Part shown: in pieces, positions 7,851-19,167 of the stretch | Position numbering within the stretch: the stretch's first letter is position 1 | Layout of the letters: the number at the start of each line of letters is the position of its first letter | From: Billgrantia pellis | Lineage (GTDB): Bacteria; Pseudomonadota; Gammaproteobacteria; Pseudomonadales; Halomonadaceae | Direction of reading: 5' to 3' | Length of the DNA stretch: 64,000 nt | Assembly: GCF_008297955.1 (NCBI RefSeq) | Contig: NZ_VTPY01000004.1 | Location: 1-64,000 of the forward strand | Position numbers and translations under genes: made by a program | Notes under the pieces: model-generated | What the model was told of the DNA's origin: nothing | Database searches by the model: none | What the model saw: only the letters and a program-made list of their open reading frames with translations

Positions 7851-8780
7851 ATGAGTCGCCTCTTGCATGCCCAGACCCACGCTTGGCTGAAAGTCTTCGC
7901 CGTCAGCGCCCGTCATCTCTCCTTCACCCGCGCGGCGGAGGAGCTGCATGTCACTACCGGTGCGGTGAGTCAGCAGATCAAGCAGCTCGAGGAGCGACTC
8001 GGGTTCAAGCTCTTCCGCCGCCTGCCCCGACGCCTGGAGCTAACCGAAGAGGGTAAACGGCTCGCCGCCGTAGTCGACGAGGCTTACCAGTCGGTCGGCC
8101 TCGAGGTGAAGCGCCTGCGCAGCGGCGTAATGAGCGGCGTGATTCGGCTACGCAGCGTACCGGCCTTTCTCAGCAAGTGGCTGATGCCGAGACTGCCACG
8201 ACTGCAGGCGCGTTTTCCCGATATCGAACTGCAGGTAATCGCCGAGGACAGCAGCCTGTCGCTGCGCGAGGGGGAGTTCGATCTGGCGGTCGATCTCAAT
8301 GATGGCCACTATCCTGGGTTATCGATTACGCCACTGATGGAAGAGATCATTTTTCCCGTCTGCTCACCGGCGCTGATGCGCCGACGCCCCGCCCTATCGC
8401 GGCCACAAGACCTCGCCTGGTATCCGCTTCTACACGACGTTACCGCCTGGCGGGGTGGGCACCCCTACGCCGAATGGGAGCATTATCTGGAAGCCATCGA
8501 AGCTCCACCGCTCAATGTGCGCCGCGGCTACACGTTCAACCGACATCGCCTGACCCTGGAAGCGGCAGTGGCGGGCATGGGAGTCGCTATCGCGCGGCAG
8601 GCACTGCTGACCGACGAGCTACGGACCGGCAGCCTGATCGCGCCCTTCCCACAGCGCATACCGACCGGCAAGCGCTACGGCATCGTGTATGCGCAGGGCT
8701 CGCTCGACGACCGGCGTGTACGGGCCGTGCATGACTGGCTCTTGGAGGAGGCGTGCAGGGGAATGGTCATAAAGTGGTAA
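7851..8780 (+). CDS. LysR-family regulator, GcvA-like
   Basis: A 309-aa LysR-type regulator. The helix-turn-helix FTRAAEELHVTTGAVSQQIKQLEERLG (about residues 24-50) and following FRRLPRRLELTEEGKRLA are of the GcvA type. The effector domain (about 95-300) contains VIAEDSSLSLREGEFDLAVDL and AAVAGMGVAIARQALL. Divergent from sdaA over a 162-bp gap, which suggests it controls serine or glycine catabolism. It is not certain to be the true GcvA orthologue, since the gcv genes are not here. Confidence 0.88.
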   Translation: MSRLLHAQTHAWLKVFAVSARHLSFTRAAEELHVTTGAVSQQIKQLEERLGFKLFRRLPRRLELTEEGKRLAAVVDEAYQSVGLEVKRLRSGVMSGVIRLRSVPAFLSKWLMPRLPRLQARFPDIELQVIAEDSSLSLREGEFDLAVDLNDGHYPGLSITPLMEEIIFPVCSPALMRRRPALSRPQDLAWYPLLHDVTAWRGGHPYAEWEHYLEAIEAPPLNVRRGYTFNRHRLTLEAAVAGMGVAIARQALLTDELRTGSLIAPFPQRIPTGKRYGIVYAQGSLDDRRVRAVHDWLLEEACRGMVIKW

Positions 8781-8839
8781 GAGAGGGAAGATGACGGTAA
8801 AATGACATACATCCTTGAATGTATTGTTGAAGTGTTCCC

Positions 8840-9487
8840 ATGCCGCCTAATCCTACGACATACCCCATCGGCTTTGCCGCCACCTGCGCACGCGCCACGC
8901 TCTACATCCTGCTCGTGGCCGCGCTTCTCCAAGGCGCCTATCTGGAAGCGCTGTACCTGGATGAAACGCGCTTTACCGAACGCGGCTATACCGAACTGAC
9001 CCAGAGCGCTCTGCTGGCGAGCGTTTCGCTGTTGCTAATCTATACACGTCAGGTGCTAAAAGCCGCCCCTACCCTGACGCTGCTGCTATTCGCCTTCGCC
9101 TTTAGCTCACTGATTCGGGAACAAGACGCCTGGCTGGATATCTATGTGGCCAAGCATACCTGGAAAGTGCTGGTGGCATTGGTCATTGTGCCCACCCTTT
9201 ACTGGGTGATACAGAAACGACACCAATTTCTCGAGGAATTCGCCGCTTACTCCAATACCTTCTCCTTCGGCCTCTTCGCCTCGGGCTTCCTCGTCACCTA
9301 CGTCTTCTCGCGCCTGTATGGACGCAGCGAGATGTGGATGGCCATCCTCGGGGAGCATTATCAGCGCACCTTCAAGGACGCCGCCGAAGAGATCACCGAG
9401 CTGCTGGGCTACAGCCTGATTCTTATCGCCGCCATCGAGCTGGTCCTGCTCGCGAGGCGCTGGCAGCAGGCCCGCTCCACGCCCTGA
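8840..9487 (+). CDS. Multi-pass membrane protein of unknown function
   Basis: A 215-aa protein with about five or six hydrophobic segments (roughly residues 14-32, 56-68, 78-90, 107-122, 140-158, 190-206) separated by short charged loops such as LREQDAWLD and SRLYGRSEMW. No motif was recognised. The ATG follows GTTCCC with no strong ribosome site. It sits between the GcvA-like gene and the rpoD terminator, with an inverted repeat (ATACAT-N6-ATGTAT, 8807-8824) just upstream that could be an operator. Coding looks real: length, single frame, membrane pattern. No function is proposed. Confidence 0.7.
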   Translation: MPPNPTTYPIGFAATCARATLYILLVAALLQGAYLEALYLDETRFTERGYTELTQSALLASVSLLLIYTRQVLKAAPTLTLLLFAFAFSSLIREQDAWLDIYVAKHTWKVLVALVIVPTLYWVIQKRHQFLEEFAAYSNTFSFGLFASGFLVTYVFSRLYGRSEMWMAILGEHYQRTFKDAAEEITELLGYSLILIAAIELVLLARRWQQARSTP

Positions 9488-9532
9488 ACGCCAGCGTCGC
9501 TCTTGAAAGACAGCCACCGTCGGCCAAACGCA

Positions 9533-9562
9533 AGACGCCCGCAGCCATGACTGCGGGCGTCT
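9533..9562 (-). terminator. Terminator downstream of rpoD
   Basis: AGACGCCCGCAG and CTGCGGGCGTCT form a perfect 12-bp stem with a 6-base loop. On the minus strand it is followed by TGCGTTTGG, a weak T tract. It separates rpoD from the converging membrane-protein gene and may act for both. Confidence 0.65.
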
Positions 9563-9580
9563 GCGTGATCGACCCCGGAC

Positions 9581-11443
<1,863 letters not shown>

Positions 11444-11657
11444 AGAAACCCTATCTCGACGAAGAAGAATGAAGCACCTGAGCGGTGAGGTGGAGAAAAC
11501 TCATGAAGCCCAATAGTATAGCGGGAAACATCGCATCCCCGCCAGTACGGCCATTTGCTCTGTCATTCAGGTGTGTTAATTTAATCGGTTGTGCCGACGC
11601 TGGAACTCGTATCCTTCAATGTGGTGGCGACAGGGGAAAATTCAACCCATCGCCCGG

Positions 11658-13502
11658 CTACCCTTTCAGTTCCATCAGTAGCTCCATCAGCCGCCGCCTT
11701 GCCTCCACCGGCAGCCGCTCCCCGCCGCGCTCTCTTTCCAACAGCGCATCGAGCTCTTCCTGCGGCGACTGGCGCTGACGATGCCGCTGCAGATAAGCGA
11801 TCAATCCCTCCAGCTCACGACCTCGCGTCTCGCGGGGAATCAGTAGTTCGCGCCGAGCCAGCGCCGCCAGCCGCTGCCCGGTCTCGCTGCCCTGGAAGTG
11901 GGCCAGCAGTACCTGCGGGCTGCGATAGCGTCCGGCACGCAGCAACCGCACCAGCTCACGGCATAGTTCGCTGTCGGCCTCCTCGGAGGGGTACCAGTCG
12001 TCCCCCTCGGGCAAACGCTCGATCAGCGCAGGCTCGTGAACCAGCAGCTGCACCACGCGTGCCACCGGCCCCAACGGCACACGCCCTCCCGCCTGCGAGA
12101 CCTCCCCCGCCCCAGCAGGCTCGGCAGTGACGGGCTGACCGAGAGATGGCACCGCACGCGGCGACTCCTCGGCGGCAAGGTGGGACGACGCCTCGTCTTG
12201 ACGTCGCATGAGCGCTTCGAAACGCGCCTGATCGACGCCGGTACGTCGCGAGAGCTCACCCAGCAATACCGTCCTGAGCACCCCCTCCGGCAATCGCTGC
12301 GCGGCCTTCAACACTTGGCTGGCAAAGCGTTCACGCTCCTCGACCCGTGCCAGGTCGCGTCCACGCGATGCCTGCTCGAACAAGAACTCGGACAGCGGAC
12401 TGGCGCAGGTGATGCGGTCCTCGAAGGCGGCAGCCCCTTCGCGACGCACCAGGGTATCCGGATCCTCGCCCTCCGGCAGGAACAGGAATCGCGCCTCGCG
12501 ACCGTCGATCATTTGCGGCAGCACCGTCTCCAGCGCCCGGCTGGCCGCTTGACGTCCCGCACGGTCGCCGTCGAAGCAGAACACCACCTCGCCGACCAGG
12601 CGAAACAGCCGGGCCAGATGCTCCTCGCTGGTCGACGTCCCCAGCGTGGCCACGGCATTGCGAATGCCGAACTGAGCCAGCGCCACCACATCCATGTAGC
12701 CCTCGACAATCACCACCCGCTCCAGGCGAGGGCTGGCCTGGCGTGCCTCGAACAGCCCGTAGAGTTCTCGCCCCTTGTGGAAGACCGGGGTTTCCGGCGA
12801 GTTCAGGTACTTGGGCTTGGCATCCCCGAGCACGCGCCCACCGAAGGCGATGGTACGCCCGCGCACATCGCGGATCGGAAACATGACCCGATCGCGAAAG
12901 CGGTCGTAGGTGCGCCCGCTCTCCTCGCGGTGCACCAGCAGGCCGTACTCCACCTGCACCGGCTCCGGGACACCCCGCTGACCCAAGTGGTGCTTGAGCG
13001 CCTCCCAGTCATCGGGCGCATAACCGATACCGAAGTCGCGCAGCACGTCAGGCGACAGACCGCGCCGAGCCAGATAGTCGCGAGCCGCTTGCCCCTCGGG
13101 CATTTTCAGGCGCTCTCGAAAGAAGCTGGCCGACAGTTCCAGCAGGTTGACGCCTTCCTGACGCTTGCGCTCGCGCGCCTGGGCCCGAGGGTCGTCGGCC
13201 CCTTCGCGCGGCACTTCGATTCCCTGCCTCGCGGCCAGTTGCTCCACCGCCTCGGGAAACCGCAGCTTGTCGTACTCCATCAGGAAACGCAGCGCGTTAC
13301 CGTGAGCGCCGCAGCCAAAGCAGTGGTAGAACTGCTTGTCGGCACTCACGGTAAAGGACGGCGTCTTCTCCTGATGAAACGGGCACAGACCGGAGTAGTT
13401 GCGCCCAGCCTTCTTCAACGCCACCCGTTCGCCCACGACCTCGACCACGTCGACGCGAGCAAGCAGGTCATCGATGAAACGCTGGGGAATCTGGCCGGCC
13501 AT
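11658..13502 (-). CDS. dnaG: DNA primase DnaG
   Basis: A 614-aa primase that makes RNA primers at the replication fork with DnaB. The zinc finger is C40-x2-H43...C61-x2-C64 (CPFHQEKTPSF, YHCFGCG). The TOPRIM core follows with VVIVEGYMDVVALAQFG and CFDGDRAGRQAA, and a C-terminal helicase-binding domain ends with RRRLMELLMELKG. ATG 13502 is preferred because GGGAGG precedes it and it gives the family start MAGQIPQRFIDDLL; the frame is open to 13577 through the rpsU-dnaG hairpin. A yqeY gene, present between rpsU and dnaG in Pseudomonas, is absent here. Confidence 0.97.
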   Translation of the reverse strand: MAGQIPQRFIDDLLARVDVVEVVGERVALKKAGRNYSGLCPFHQEKTPSFTVSADKQFYHCFGCGAHGNALRFLMEYDKLRFPEAVEQLAARQGIEVPREGADDPRAQARERKRQEGVNLLELSASFFRERLKMPEGQAARDYLARRGLSPDVLRDFGIGYAPDDWEALKHHLGQRGVPEPVQVEYGLLVHREESGRTYDRFRDRVMFPIRDVRGRTIAFGGRVLGDAKPKYLNSPETPVFHKGRELYGLFEARQASPRLERVVIVEGYMDVVALAQFGIRNAVATLGTSTSEEHLARLFRLVGEVVFCFDGDRAGRQAASRALETVLPQMIDGREARFLFLPEGEDPDTLVRREGAAAFEDRITCASPLSEFLFEQASRGRDLARVEERERFASQVLKAAQRLPEGVLRTVLLGELSRRTGVDQARFEALMRRQDEASSHLAAEESPRAVPSLGQPVTAEPAGAGEVSQAGGRVPLGPVARVVQLLVHEPALIERLPEGDDWYPSEEADSELCRELVRLLRAGRYRSPQVLLAHFQGSETGQRLAALARRELLIPRETRGRELEGLIAYLQRHRQRQSPQEELDALLERERGGERLPVEARRRLMELLMELKG

Positions 13503-13568
13503 TCGGGTCTTGCCACCTCCCGGCGGGACACAAGTGAAGAAAGGTGTGGCGCCGCTTGCGGAAAGACA

Positions 13569-13592
13569 AGCGGCCACCTGACGGCGGCCGCT
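13569..13592 (-). terminator. Attenuator-type hairpin between rpsU and dnaG
   Basis: AGCGGCC and GGCCGCT pair as a 7-bp stem that extends to about 10 bp with one mismatch and a TGAC loop. On the minus strand TTGTCTTT follows. E. coli has a leaky terminator at the same place in its macromolecular synthesis operon, which lowers dnaG relative to rpsU. Confidence 0.55.
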
Positions 13593-13647
13593 CGCGCATC
13601 CTTCCAGGGCTACCGCCGCATGCTGCGTCGGTCACCCCCAGTACGGA

Positions 13648-13863
13648 TCAATAGAGCCGTTCGAAGCGCTTGCGCTCACGCTGCAGCTTCTTGGCGTGAC
13701 GCTTCACCGCAGCGGCGGCCTTGCGCTTGCGCTCCGCAGTCGGCTTCTCGTAGTGCTCACGACGACGCACTTCGGAGAGGATGCCGGCTTTCTCACAGGA
13801 ACGCTTGAAACGGCGCAGCGCGACGTCAAACGGCTCGTTATCACGTACTTTGACAGAAGGCAT
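13648..13863 (-). CDS. rpsU: 30S ribosomal protein bS21
   Basis: A 71-aa basic protein ([18 protein letters not shown]... ending FERLY), the normal length and near-invariant sequence of S21, which sits near the 3' end of 16S rRNA in the 30S subunit and aids initiation. First gene of the rpsU-dnaG-rpoD operon, with a good promoter at 13999-14027. Confidence 0.98.
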   Translation of the reverse strand: MPSVKVRDNEPFDVALRRFKRSCEKAGILSEVRRREHYEKPTAERKRKAAAAVKRHAKKLQRERKRFERLY

Positions 13864-13998
13864 TAAGCACTCACCTACCTTAGATCTTGAGTTCGGTTCG
13901 TACGTACACCCTCTTCGTCACTTCCCATCCGCGCCACGCGGTGCCGAATCGGCGGGGAAGCGTCTCTGGATGCACGACCCAGTTGTACAGCGCACGGT

Positions 13999-14027
13999 AG
14001 TTTAGTCGTCGAATCGACACTTTGCAA
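13999..14027 (-). promoter_or_regulatory. Predicted sigma-70 promoter for rpsU-dnaG-rpoD
   Basis: On the minus strand TTGCAA (14027-14022) and TAAACT (14004-13999) are spaced by 17 bases, in the 253-bp gap between the divergent rpsU and tsaD genes. Position and spacing support it; it was not measured. Confidence 0.5.
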
Positions 14028-14116
14028 ATCGTCACGGCCTTTCGGCTCGCAGGCGGGAAGCCGTCGGCGCGGCGTTTTGCTAGACTACCGCTTCTCACTT
14101 TGCGCGAGCCGATATC

Positions 14117-15154
14117 ATGCGAGTACTGGGCATAGAGACCTCCTGCGACGAAACCGGCGTTGCGATCTACGACACCGAGCAGGGCCTGGTGGCCGACGCC
14201 CTCTACAGCCAGGTCGCCATGCACGCCGAGTACGGCGGCGTGGTACCCGAGCTCGCCTCCCGCGACCATACTCGCCGGCTGCTGCCGCTGATTCAGCAAG
14301 TGCTCGACGCCGCCGGCATGCGCCGCGACGAGCTCGATGCCATCGTTTATACCGCCGGGCCCGGGCTGGTCGGCGCGCTGATGGTGGGCGCCAGTACCGC
14401 CCATGGTATGGCGCGCGCTCTGAACGTACCGGTGCTCGGCGTGCATCACATGGAAGGCCACCTGATGGCACCGATGCTCGAGGACTGCCCGCCCGAGTTC
14501 CCCTTCGTCGCGCTGCTGGTATCGGGCGGCCACACTCAATTGGTCGAGGTGCGAGGCATTGGGCGCTATCGCCTGCTCGGCGAATCGGTGGACGATGCCG
14601 CCGGCGAGGCCTTCGACAAGACCGCCAAGATGTTGGGGCTGGCCTACCCCGGCGGTCCTGAGGTGGCGCGACTGGCCGAATCGGGCGATCCAGGACGCTT
14701 CCGCTTCCCCCGTCCCATGACCGACCGCCCCGGACTCGACTTCAGCTTCTCGGGATTGAAGACCCACACCCTGACGGCCCTACGCCAGTTGGAACAGGCG
14801 GGCGAGCTAGACGACCAGGCCCGTGCGGACGTGGCGCGAGCCTTCGAGGAAGCCGTCGTCGACACTCTGGTGATCAAGTGCCGCCGTGCACTGGACGACA
14901 CCGGGCTGAAACGCTTGGTCATGGCTGGCGGGGTAAGCGCCAACGAACGCCTGCGCGAACGTCTGGCCCGTGAGGCGGACAAACGCAAGGCTCGGGTCTA
15001 CTACCCCCGTGGACGTTTCTGCACCGATAACGGAGCCATGATCGCGCTGGCTGGCGCCCAGCGTCTGCTAGCCGGCGAGCGTGACGAGATCGGCTTCATG
15101 AAAGCGGTACCGCGATGGCCGATGGAGACGCTGAAAGCACCGACCGGCACCTGA
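14117..15154 (+). CDS. tsaD: tRNA N6-adenosine threonylcarbamoyltransferase TsaD
   Basis: A 345-aa enzyme that transfers the threonylcarbamoyl group to A37 of ANN-decoding tRNAs, with TsaB and TsaE. The N-terminus [19 protein letters not shown] is diagnostic. Metal ligands H111 and H115 lie in VHHMEGHL. The ATPase-like core continues with [24 protein letters not shown] and, near the C-terminus, the [12 protein letters not shown] motif holding the last metal-binding aspartate. Divergent from rpsU, as in Pseudomonas and E. coli. Converges with plsY, leaving only 23 bases between stops. Confidence 0.98.
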   Translation: MRVLGIETSCDETGVAIYDTEQGLVADALYSQVAMHAEYGGVVPELASRDHTRRLLPLIQQVLDAAGMRRDELDAIVYTAGPGLVGALMVGASTAHGMARALNVPVLGVHHMEGHLMAPMLEDCPPEFPFVALLVSGGHTQLVEVRGIGRYRLLGESVDDAAGEAFDKTAKMLGLAYPGGPEVARLAESGDPGRFRFPRPMTDRPGLDFSFSGLKTHTLTALRQLEQAGELDDQARADVARAFEEAVVDTLVIKCRRALDDTGLKRLVMAGGVSANERLRERLAREADKRKARVYYPRGRFCTDNGAMIALAGAQRLLAGERDEIGFMKAVPRWPMETLKAPTGT

Positions 15155-15177
15155 CGACCCGAAGCGATTCTAGCGGG

Positions 15178-15768
15178 TTAGAGTCCCGGTTCATCGCCGC
15201 GCCCCAGCCGGCGAATATTGAGCAGATGCCGCACCAGCACCAGCGCGGTGAAGGTCGTGACTACCAGCACATAATCCGGCGCCAGCCACAGGCTGGCCAG
15301 CGGCGCCACCCCGGCGCTCGACAGCGATGCCACCGCAGCGGTACGTACCCGCCATGCCAGCAATGCCCACAGGACGGCACAGCACATCGCCACCCCGGGA
15401 GTCAGCACCAACAGGACGCCGAAGGCACTGGCCACCGCCTTGCCGCCACGAAAGCGATGCCAGGGGGGATAGCTGTGGCCCAGCAGCACGGCGAGGCCGA
15501 TCACGCCCTGAGCCCAGGGCGGCAAGCCGAACGCCATGGCCAGCCCCAGCGCAGGCATCCCCTTGACAGCGTCGAGCGCCAGCGTCGCCGCGGCCAGCCG
15601 TCGTCCGTACAGGCGTAGCACGTTGGAGAAGCCCGGATTGCCCGAGCCCGCCAGGCGCGGATCGTCCACGCCCGCCAGACGGCAGACCCATAGCGCCCCC
15701 AGCCAGGAACCGCTGGCATAGCCCAGCAGCAAACACGCCAACAGCTGCAGTAGCCCTTCATGCGTCAC
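15178..15768 (-). CDS. plsY: Glycerol-3-phosphate acyltransferase PlsY
   Basis: A 196-aa inner-membrane enzyme that acylates glycerol-3-phosphate from acyl-phosphate, the first step of phospholipid synthesis. It has five or so membrane spans and the family motifs SGNPGFSNVLR, GHSYPPWHRFRGGKAVA and LLNIRRLGRGDEP. Start: GTG 15768 with GGGAG about 9 bases before is preferred; an in-frame TTG at 15786 would add six residues. Same neighbourhood (tsaD, plsY, folB) as in Pseudomonas. Confidence 0.92.
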   Translation of the reverse strand: MTHEGLLQLLACLLLGYASGSWLGALWVCRLAGVDDPRLAGSGNPGFSNVLRLYGRRLAAATLALDAVKGMPALGLAMAFGLPPWAQGVIGLAVLLGHSYPPWHRFRGGKAVASAFGVLLVLTPGVAMCCAVLWALLAWRVRTAAVASLSSAGVAPLASLWLAPDYVLVVTTFTALVLVRHLLNIRRLGRGDEPGL

Positions 15769-15898
15769 CTGACATCGCTCCCTCAACGGTCATCCTCGGA
15801 TGATGCCAGCCGCGGCGCCGAGGGGACAGCGCTCGAATCTGTCATCGCCACCTGCGCTCACGTACAATCGGGCCTCTTTCACCATACGGGAGCCGCGC

Positions 15899-16264
15899 AT
15901 GGACCGCGTACTGATAGAGTCGCTCGAGGTTGAGACGGTCATCGGCGTCTATGACTGGGAGCGCACCATTCGTCAGCGGCTTACGCTCGACTTGGAGCTC
16001 GCCACCGACATCCGCCCGGCCGCCGCCGACGACGACCTGGCGCTGACGCTCGACTATGCCGCGATCAGCCAGCGCATTGCCCATTTCGCCGACGAGCACG
16101 CTTTCTCCCTGGTGGAGACCTTCGCCGAGCGGTTGGCGCAGGCCCTGCTCGCCGAATTCCCCATTCCCTGGCTGCGGCTGACGCTGCGCAAGCCCGGCGC
16201 CGTGCCGGCGGCAGCAGCCGTGGGCGTACGCATCGAGCGCGGCACGCTTCCGGAGGCACCCTGA
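15899..16264 (+). CDS. folB: Dihydroneopterin aldolase FolB
   Basis: A 121-aa cytoplasmic enzyme of folate synthesis that cleaves dihydroneopterin to 6-hydroxymethyl-dihydropterin and glycolaldehyde. It has the T-fold sequence MDRVLIESLEVETVIGVYDWERTIRQ, LDYAAISQRI and a LVETFAERLA segment containing the substrate-binding glutamate, ending with the K-P-G motif (LRKPGAVPAA). ATG 15899 follows GGGAG; the longer open frame to 15800 is upstream sequence. One-base overlap with folK (TGATG). Confidence 0.95.
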   Translation: MDRVLIESLEVETVIGVYDWERTIRQRLTLDLELATDIRPAAADDDLALTLDYAAISQRIAHFADEHAFSLVETFAERLAQALLAEFPIPWLRLTLRKPGAVPAAAAVGVRIERGTLPEAP

Positions 16265-16767
16265 TGGCTCGAGTCAGCGTCAGTATCGGCAGCAACATCG
16301 ACCGCGAACATCATGTCCGCGCCTGCCTGGATGCGCTGACGGCCAGCTTCGGCGAGTTGCTCGTTTCGCGGGTCTACGAAAGCGAGCCGGTGGGCTTCGA
16401 GGACGGGCGCAACTTCTACAATCTGGTGGCGGCGTTCGAGAGCGACTGGTCAGTGGGTGACCTGCAAGCCTGGTGCAAGCGTGTCGAGCGCGTCAATGGG
16501 CGGCATCCCGGAAGCCCCAAGTTCAGTCCGCGCACGCTCGATATCGACCTGCTGACGGTGGACGATCTGGTAGGCGAGCACGATGGCGTCATATTGCCGC
16601 GCGGCGAGATACTGCACCATGCCTTCGTGCTGCTGCCGCTGGCCGAACTGCTGCCGGATACCCATCATCCCGTGGCGGGGCGTTCCTATGCCGAACTCTG
16701 GGCCGAATTCAATGCCGGCGATCAACGCCTGTGGCCGGTAACGCTTAATTGGGCATCGCGGCGCTGA
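16264..16767 (+). CDS. folK: 2-amino-4-hydroxy-6-hydroxymethyldihydropteridine pyrophosphokinase FolK
   Basis: A 167-aa enzyme that pyrophosphorylates 6-hydroxymethyl-dihydropterin with ATP, directly after FolB in the pathway. Family motifs: SVSIGSNIDRE, YESEPVGFEDGRNFYNLV, and FSPRTLDIDLLTVDD with the magnesium-binding D-x-D. It overlaps folB by one base, so the pair is translationally coupled. Confidence 0.95.
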   Translation: MARVSVSIGSNIDREHHVRACLDALTASFGELLVSRVYESEPVGFEDGRNFYNLVAAFESDWSVGDLQAWCKRVERVNGRHPGSPKFSPRTLDIDLLTVDDLVGEHDGVILPRGEILHHAFVLLPLAELLPDTHHPVAGRSYAELWAEFNAGDQRLWPVTLNWASRR

Positions 16768-16774
16768 CAGGCTG

Positions 16775-17914
16775 CTAGGCCGGCCCCAGCTCGCTCTCAA
16801 GGATGGTCCGGCGCCGCCGGGCCAGCTCCGCGCCCAGCTCGCCGCCGCGAAACCCTTCCGCCAGCAGCTCGCGCGCTTCGAGTCGCGACACCGCCCGCCA
16901 GGCCCGCTCGAGCGCTTCGGCCATAGCCGGGGCGTCGATCGCCAGCAGCGCGACCAGGGGGCGAACACGTTCGCTTCGACGCCAGGCATCGACCCCATCC
17001 AGCCAAGCCTGTACCGCCCCGGCACCGAGCTCGCCCCGTTCGCGCAGTCGTCGGGTCAAGGCCGCCTGGCGTCCCAAGTCGCGATAGATGCGCGGCAATC
17101 GCAACCGCTCGGCCAGCGACTCCTGCTGCGCGTCATCAAGATGTTCCACCAGTCGTGCCCAGCGCCAGCGGGGGCGCTCCTCCTCTTCTAGCTCGGCGGG
17201 CAGGCGCTCCATCCGCCCCAAGGCGCTCTCCAGGAATTCGACATCGTCGACGAGCTCCGGCATCAGCACCGTCAGCGCCCCGCAGTCGCCCAGCGTGCGG
17301 AAGTAGACCGCAGGCGCCGGTTCGCCCAGCGCCTTCTCGGTCTCGGTCCAGACCCGCTCGGCCACCAGATGGGCAAGTTCGCCGCTGTCGGCGAGCTTGC
17401 GCATCAATGCCCGGGTTTCGTCGGCAATGACGAAGCCGAGGCCGGCGTAGCGGGCCAGAAAACGCGCGGTGCGCAGCACCCGCAGCGGATCTTCGACGAA
17501 GGCCGACGAGACATGGCGCAGCACGCCGGCACGCAGGTCGGCCAGGCCGCCGTAGGGATCGACCAGCGCCCCTCCTGGCGTCTCAGCCATGGCGTTGATG
17601 GTCAGATCGCGCCGGGCCAGATCCTCTTCCAGCGTCACATCGGGGCTGGCGTGGATCTCGAAGCCGGTATAGCCGTGACCCGACTTGCGTTCGGTGCGAG
17701 CCAGAGCGTACTCCTCGTGCGTTTCGGGGTGCAGGAACACGGGGAAATCACGGCCCACCGAACGAAAACCGCGCTGGCGCATTTGTGCCGGCGTGGCACC
17801 TACCACCACCCAGTCGGTGTCGGCGACCGGCCAACCCAAGCGGGCATCGCGCACTGCGCCGCCCACACGATAAACCTCGAGCCCCTCGAGGCTTCGATCG
17901 CGCTCACGGCTCAT
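16775..17914 (-). CDS. cca: CCA-adding tRNA nucleotidyltransferase, HD-domain-less form
   Basis: A 379-aa class II nucleotidyltransferase that builds or repairs the CCA end of tRNAs. Motifs: YRVGGAVRD (G-G-x-V-R-D), ADTDWVVVG (the catalytic D-x-D), [15 protein letters not shown] and [17 protein letters not shown]. coli Cca (412 aa) has a C-terminal HD phosphohydrolase domain; here I see no HD pair and the tail is shorter, so it should lack phosphatase activity. ATG 17914 overlaps the glpE stop by four bases; the longer open frame to 17956 lies inside glpE. Confidence 0.93.
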   Translation of the reverse strand: MSRERDRSLEGLEVYRVGGAVRDARLGWPVADTDWVVVGATPAQMRQRGFRSVGRDFPVFLHPETHEEYALARTERKSGHGYTGFEIHASPDVTLEEDLARRDLTINAMAETPGGALVDPYGGLADLRAGVLRHVSSAFVEDPLRVLRTARFLARYAGLGFVIADETRALMRKLADSGELAHLVAERVWTETEKALGEPAPAVYFRTLGDCGALTVLMPELVDDVEFLESALGRMERLPAELEEEERPRWRWARLVEHLDDAQQESLAERLRLPRIYRDLGRQAALTRRLRERGELGAGAVQAWLDGVDAWRRSERVRPLVALLAIDAPAMAEALERAWRAVSRLEARELLAEGFRGGELGAELARRRRTILESELGPA

Positions 17915-18249
17915 GAACCGCTGCGCTCCACCCGGGCCGGCAAGCGGTATTCCCATTCGGTGAAACCGCCGTCGAGACTGTAGACCTCGGCAAAGCCCTG
18001 GCCGGCCAGCCAGGCCGCGGCCTGCTGGCTGGAATGGCCATGGTAGCAGACCACCACCAGCGGCTGCTGGCGCGGGGCGGTCTCGAACAGCGTCGGCACG
18101 CTGTCGTTGCTCAAGTGGCGACTGCCGGGGATATGGCCGGCGTGGAAACTCATCGAATCGCGGATGTCCACCAGCGTGAGCAAGGTGTCGTTCTCGAGCC
18201 AGCGCTCGAGGGTCTCGATCGTCAGATGCTGAAACGAGGGGGTCGTCAT
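17911..18249 (-). CDS. glpE: Thiosulfate sulfurtransferase GlpE (single-domain rhodanese)
   Basis: A 112-aa single rhodanese domain. The catalytic cysteine lies in [13 protein letters not shown] (GlpE-type loop). Preceding motifs [23 protein letters not shown] are typical. It moves sulfane sulfur to acceptors in the cytoplasm. ATG 18249 was chosen over an in-frame start at 18303, since the domain starts at MTTPSFQHL. Sits 25 bases after apaH. Confidence 0.88.
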   Translation of the reverse strand: MTTPSFQHLTIETLERWLENDTLLTLVDIRDSMSFHAGHIPGSRHLSNDSVPTLFETAPRQQPLVVVCYHGHSSQQAAAWLAGQGFAEVYSLDGGFTEWEYRLPARVERSGS

Positions 18250-18274
18250 GCGGGCCTCCCGGGTCGCGAAAAGG

Positions 18275-19102
18275 TCAACGGCGTTGATGGCTGGGCACGT
18301 CAATGCGCTCGCCGCTGGACAGGTTCAGGGCCGTGAGGGTGCCGCCCCAGACACAGCCGGTATCAAGCGCCTCGGCACGAACCTGGGCGCCTTCGGCACG
18401 GCCTTCGAGCGCCGCCCAGTGCCCGAATACCAGGCGCAGGTCGTCGCCGCGCGGGTAGCGAAACCAGGGCGCGAATCCAGGTGGCGCGCTATCGAGCCCT
18501 TCCTTGGCACTGAAGTCGAGGCAACCCCCGGCATCGATGAAGCGCATCCGAGTCAGCACATTGACGATGGCACGCAGGCGTTCGATACCCTCGAGCGAAG
18601 CTTTCCAGCAGGCGGGAGCATTGCCGTACATGCGCTCAAGGAAAGACCCGCTGCATTCGCCGCCGAGTCGCGCTTCCACCTCGGCGGCAAACCCAGCCGC
18701 CTCGTCCTGGGTCCACTGCGGCAGCAGCCCGGCATGGGTCATCACGGTATCGCCCTGTCCGTCGAAGGCTTGACGTACCAGCAGCGGCCGCGACTGCAGC
18801 CAGTCGAGCAAGGCGTCCCGGTCGGGGGCGTCGAGAATCGCCGCCAGCGTATCCTTGCGGTTCAATCGACCGCCGCCGCGAGCCACCGCGAGCAGGTGCA
18901 GGTCGTGGTTGCCGAGCACGGTGATCGCCGCCTCGCCCAGTGCCCGAACCTCACGCAGGCAAGCCAGCGACGCCGGGCCACGATTGACCAGGTCACCCGC
19001 CAGCCACAGCCGGTCATGGCGTGGGTCGAAGTCGATCCGCTCCAGCAGTTCGACGAATTCTGCGTGGCAACCCTGCAGATCCCCGATGGCGTAGGTAGTC
19101 AT
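18275..19102 (-). CDS. apaH: Bis(5'-nucleosyl)-tetraphosphatase, symmetrical (ApaH)
   Basis: A 275-aa metallophosphatase that splits Ap4A into two ADP. The metal-site motifs are at the N-terminus: YAIGDLQGC (G-D-x-Q-G), WLAGDLVNRGPAS (G-D-x-V-x-R-G) and VLGNHDLHLL (G-N-H-D/E). It lies downstream of apaG with 65 bases between, in the usual lptD-surA-pdxA-rsmA-apaG-apaH order. Confidence 0.96.
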   Translation of the reverse strand: MTTYAIGDLQGCHAEFVELLERIDFDPRHDRLWLAGDLVNRGPASLACLREVRALGEAAITVLGNHDLHLLAVARGGGRLNRKDTLAAILDAPDRDALLDWLQSRPLLVRQAFDGQGDTVMTHAGLLPQWTQDEAAGFAAEVEARLGGECSGSFLERMYGNAPACWKASLEGIERLRAIVNVLTRMRFIDAGGCLDFSAKEGLDSAPPGFAPWFRYPRGDDLRLVFGHWAALEGRAEGAQVRAEALDTGCVWGGTLTALNLSSGERIDVPSHQRR

Positions 19103-19167
19103 GGCACGTTCCCTATGGCGCTATGGCAAAAAAAATCGGGCATCTTCCCTGTCGGCATCGATGCGCG

